Assembly (NCBI GenBank): GCA_010672185.1
Contig: JAAHHL010000517.1
Span: 1-5,713, forward strand
Direction: 5' to 3'
DNA from: Caldora sp. SIO3E6
GTDB lineage: Bacteria; Cyanobacteriota; Cyanobacteriia; Cyanobacteriales; Coleofasciculaceae
Length of the DNA: 5,713 bases
Shown here: piece by piece, positions 3,952 to 5,713 of the stretch
How the letters are laid out: each line of letters begins with the position of its first letter
Numbering within the stretch: position 1 is the stretch's first letter
Position numbers and translations under genes: made by a program
The notes under the pieces: generated by a model
Databases searched by the model: none
Told to the model about the DNA's origin: nothing
The model's input: the letters and a program-made list of their open reading frames with translations, nothing else

Positions 3952-5103
3952 GTAATAAAGTTCCCCTCGACCACCAATACTACCAGCACGAATGCCCGCA
4001 ACTTGACCAGTACCGATAAAGTAATCAACACGACCAGTACCCTTAATCGCACTGCCGGTATCTTGGTCTAGCACATAGCGACTGACTTTACGGTATTCTA
4101 GTTGACCATTATTCAAAAAAGGAACGGGGGCATGAATCAGCGCCAGGGCTCCTGGAGGCATTAGGGATTTATCGGTGGCAATGGATCGTTCCGCAGTCAA
4201 AGGAACCTGGAGACTACCACTAGCAGGCTGTCCGTAAGTTTCCTTAAAGAAAATAAAGCGTTTATTCCGAGGCAAATATTGACTCATCAAATTTGGGTTT
4301 CTGCGGAAATAGTTGCTCATCACCGGTAGAGTCATACCATCTAGAGGCAATCTACCATCTCTGGCAAGTTCTCGACCAACACTGTTATAGGGGTAATTGG
4401 TACTGGCTGCGTAGCCAACAGTTACCATCCTCCCATTAGGTAAGCGGAGTTGAGAAGAACCTTGGATGTGAACCAGAAAAGCCTCGAAGCGATCGCGCAA
4501 CCAGAACAATTCATGACCTCGTAGGGGACTGCTGAGCCCCATTCCATCTGCTCCTTCTAGTTGAGCGCGAGTGGGGTGAGGCTTTCGCCAACTGGCTAAG
4601 TTAGCGGGTTTTCGATAAATAGGATAGCGATATTCTGCACTTGGCCTCCGACTAGCGGCATAAATTGGCTCAAAGTAGCCGGTGAAATAGACTGTACCCC
4701 GACCATCGTTACCAACTGACTTATAGAAAACAAACTCGCGATTGATCGCTGCTTGCAATTCTACTGGGGAATTCACTGTCAGTAACAGTTCGCGGAAACG
4801 AAGTAGGGAGCGTCGGACACGAGTTAGGGTTATCCCTCTAGTGGGATACTTTTGATAAGCTCGGACTGCTGCTGCTGTATTAAGGTAGCGTAGGCTATTG
4901 TCTATCGATCTTAGTAGTGCCCCACGGTCTCCCTGTTGTCCTAAGTTTCCCCACAGCTGTTCATCAAAACCCAAGGAATTGGTTTTTGCCTGAGTAGAAC
5001 TCGGACTTACTGGTTGGAGTGCTACACGAGCCTGGGTAGAAGGGCTAGCAGTCAAAATTGCTATGGCTAAACTCAAGGAGAGCCAAGTAAATCCTTTTCT
5101 CAT
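3934..5103 (-). CDS. mltA: Murein (lytic) transglycosylase A homologue, secreted
   Basis: Encodes 389 residues from the ATG at 5103; a TTG at 5112 would add three residues and is less likely. The N-terminus MRKGFTWLSLSLAIAILTAS is a signal peptide, with cleavage likely after STQA (about residue 25). No lipobox Cys follows, so unlike the E. coli lipoprotein the enzyme is probably free in the periplasm. The MltA domain shows YFTGYFEP (139-146), the YPIYRKP segment, a central FEAFLVHIQGSSQL (206-219) and FIFFKETYGQPASGS (283-297). The C-terminal 3D domain carries DTGSAIKGTGRVDYFIGTG, in which Asp348 (DTGSAIKG) or Asp360 (RVDYF) corresponds to the catalytic Asp. The family cleaves the glycan strands of peptidoglycan non-hydrolytically to form 1,6-anhydro-muramic ends, serving wall turnover and growth. 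Length is normal and all landmarks are intact. A TATTAT-like -10 lies upstream, without a clear -35. Confidence 0.92.
   Translation of the reverse strand: MRKGFTWLSLSLAIAILTASPSTQARVALQPVSPSSTQAKTNSLGFDEQLWGNLGQQGDRGALLRSIDNSLRYLNTAAAVRAYQKYPTRGITLTRVRRSLLRFRELLLTVNSPVELQAAINREFVFYKSVGNDGRGTVYFTGYFEPIYAASRRPSAEYRYPIYRKPANLASWRKPHPTRAQLEGADGMGLSSPLRGHELFWLRDRFEAFLVHIQGSSQLRLPNGRMVTVGYAASTNYPYNSVGRELARDGRLPLDGMTLPVMSNYFRRNPNLMSQYLPRNKRFIFFKETYGQPASGSLQVPLTAERSIATDKSLMPPGALALIHAPVPFLNNGQLEYRKVSRYVLDQDTGSAIKGTGRVDYFIGTGQVAGIRAGSIGGRGELYYPLLRN
4489..4496. repeat. HIP1 octamer GCGATCGC
   Basis: A perfect octamer inside the mltA coding sequence, the third in the window. Confidence 0.85.
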
Positions 5104-5219
5104 ACTCAACAAAAAAAGTCAAATAATCTCCAGAAGTTTTTCCCACAGAAGGATAATAGCGCCAAAAGAGTGCTTTTCAGCTTCCCCAACAAATTTCCTT
5201 TCCTCCTAATCTAAAAATA

Positions 5220-5257
5220 GACGCACCGGACGCACCGGACGCACCGGACGCGGAGAC
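5220..5257. repeat. GACGCACCG nonamer tandem repeat, 3 units plus GACGCGGAGAC
   Basis: Three perfect GACGCACCG units (5220-5228, 5229-5237, 5238-5246) are followed by GACGCGGAGAC. The last 20 bases are repeated exactly at 5316-5335. The array is GC-rich within an AT-rich spacer. It resembles the GACGC/GGAGAC-type intergenic repeats of cyanobacteria. Confidence 0.85.
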
Positions 5258-5315
5258 AAATAAATTTTCATCTGTCGTTGTGAGGTGAAAGTTCATTGGA
5301 GTCTGACTTGAAAGA

Positions 5316-5335
5316 GACGCACCGGACGCGGAGAC
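5316..5335. repeat. Second copy of the nonamer unit and its GGAGAC tail
   Basis: GACGCACCGGACGCGGAGAC is identical to 5238-5257 and lies 58 bp after it in the same orientation. The 58-bp segment between the two copies is unrelated AT-rich sequence. Confidence 0.8.
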
Positions 5336-5366
5336 GGGTCGAGAGGGATTTTCATGCATGGTGGGG

Positions 5367-5435
5367 TGGTGAAAAAATTTTTTCATCGGGACTGCCTCCT
5401 GCCTCCTGCCTCCTGCCTCCTGCCTTTTTTCACCA
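5367..5435. repeat. 11-bp inverted repeat bracketing the heptamer array
   Basis: TGGTGAAAAAA (5367-5377) is the exact inverse complement of TTTTTTCACCA (5425-5435). The 47-bp interval holds the TCCTGCC array. The left arm also belongs to a local 16-bp palindrome, TGAAAAAATTTTTTCA (5370-5385). On the minus strand this follows the 5442-5693 gene and could act in transcription end formation, but the loop is long. Confidence 0.5.
5390..5424. repeat. TCCTGCC heptamer array, 4 units plus a variant
   Basis: Four perfect TCCTGCC units (5397-5424) are preceded by the variant GACTGCC (5390-5396) and followed by six T. This is the same repeat family and orientation as the array at 604-638, and it too ends in a T-run. 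Confidence 0.88.
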
Positions 5436-5441
5436 ACAATT

Positions 5442-5693
5442 CTAAAAACGCTCGACACTACCAGAGAAGATAGGTTCAACACGAATAGCATTGACACTGG
5501 AAGGACGTACCACCATGTACTCGTTCTTGACATTTTTCATCGGTACGCTGATAAAGTCCTGGGAGGTAGCTTTGGGCATTAGTTCACCGCTGTACCACTT
5601 CTGAAACTCTTGAATGGTCGTAAAACGCACCTCTTCCCGGTGTCCACCGGACAACAGGATGTGTACAGCGTATTCATCTGGGGTTCTTGGCAT
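5442..5693 (-). CDS. Small conserved cyanobacterial protein of unknown function
   Basis: A complete 83-residue soluble protein. The ATG at 5693 has a clear ribosome binding site, TAAGGA (5708-5703), 9 nt upstream. The sequence starts MPRTPDEYAVHILLSGGHRE, continues with FTTIQEFQKWY (24-34) and DFISVPMKN (46-54), and ends with MVVRPSSVNAIRVEPIFSGSVERF-type strands. The alternating beta pattern suggests a small folded domain. I recall close relatives as conserved hypothetical proteins across cyanobacteria, but know no experimental role, and no catalytic motif or membrane segment is visible. It lies upstream of mltA on the same strand, but the 338-bp repeat-rich gap argues against an operon. An overlapping minus-strand frame (5177-5533) is rejected as a shadow. 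Confidence 0.8.
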   Translation of the reverse strand: MPRTPDEYAVHILLSGGHREEVRFTTIQEFQKWYSGELMPKATSQDFISVPMKNVKNEYMVVRPSSVNAIRVEPIFSGSVERF

Positions 5694-5713
5694 GAAAAAT
5701 AATCCTTAGTCCA

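Larger units (their letters stand above)
5104..5441. other. Gene-free spacer rich in short repeats
   Basis: This 338-bp spacer separates mltA from the small gene at 5442-5693. It holds the mltA leader (5104-5176), two GACGCACCG arrays (5220-5257 and 5316-5335), an AT palindrome (5370-5385) and the TCCTGCC array (5390-5424). A minus-strand frame crosses it (5177-5533), but its peptide consists of repeat translations (SASGASGAS, RQEAGGRRQEA), so I treat the region as non-coding. Confidence 0.7.

Noticed and set aside
5177..5533. 118-codon minus-strand frame
   Set aside because: It overlaps the better-supported 5442-5693 gene in another frame, and most of its peptide is translated tandem repeat (RQEAGGRRQEA, SASGASGASGAS). 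Its hydrophobic start is an out-of-frame reading of the small gene.

Overview
The window looks like a piece of a cyanobacterial chromosome, probably from a filamentous or colonial species. Supporting signs are three copies of the HIP1 octamer GCGATCGC, heptanucleotide tandem repeats of the TCCTGCC/TTCTGCC type, dispersed long palindromes, a DesD-type acyl-lipid desaturase with cyanobacterial signatures, an MltA homologue, and a small protein of a type I associate with cyanobacteria. Base composition is moderate to AT-rich. No rRNA, tRNA, CRISPR array, transposase or phage gene was seen.

Layout, left to right. (1) Positions 2-493, plus strand: the 3' end of a TPR-repeat gene that begins outside the window, with an inverted repeat across its stop codon. 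(2) Positions 494-764: a spacer with two heptamer arrays and a candidate promoter. (3) Positions 765-1874, plus strand: a complete desaturase, most like the delta-6 enzyme DesD. (4) Positions 1896-3084: a disturbed accessory stretch with three copies of a roughly 70-bp palindromic repeat. Copy A lies just upstream of a small antitoxin-like gene (2020-2268). Copy B interrupts the overlapping VapC-type toxin gene after about 15 codons. Copy C lies at the start of a Uma2/DUF820 gene (2450-3022, minus strand). (5) Positions 3224-3822, minus strand: a two-gene DUF433-DUF5615 pair with the layout of a VapBC-like toxin-antitoxin operon. (6) Positions 3934-5103, minus strand: a murein transglycosylase A homologue with a signal peptide. 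(7) Positions 5104-5441: a spacer with nonamer and heptamer arrays and AT-rich inverted repeats. (8) Positions 5442-5693, minus strand: a small conserved protein of unknown function.

Functionally, two ordinary chromosomal genes, one for membrane-lipid desaturation and one for peptidoglycan turnover, flank about 2 kb of small mobile-type genes: one decayed toxin-antitoxin module, one apparently intact module and one Uma2 nuclease-like gene. The best-supported unusual observation is the break of the PIN-toxin gene by a palindromic repeat, which leaves an orphan antitoxin between two direct copies of that repeat. I did not find convincing evidence of a wholly new multi-gene system.
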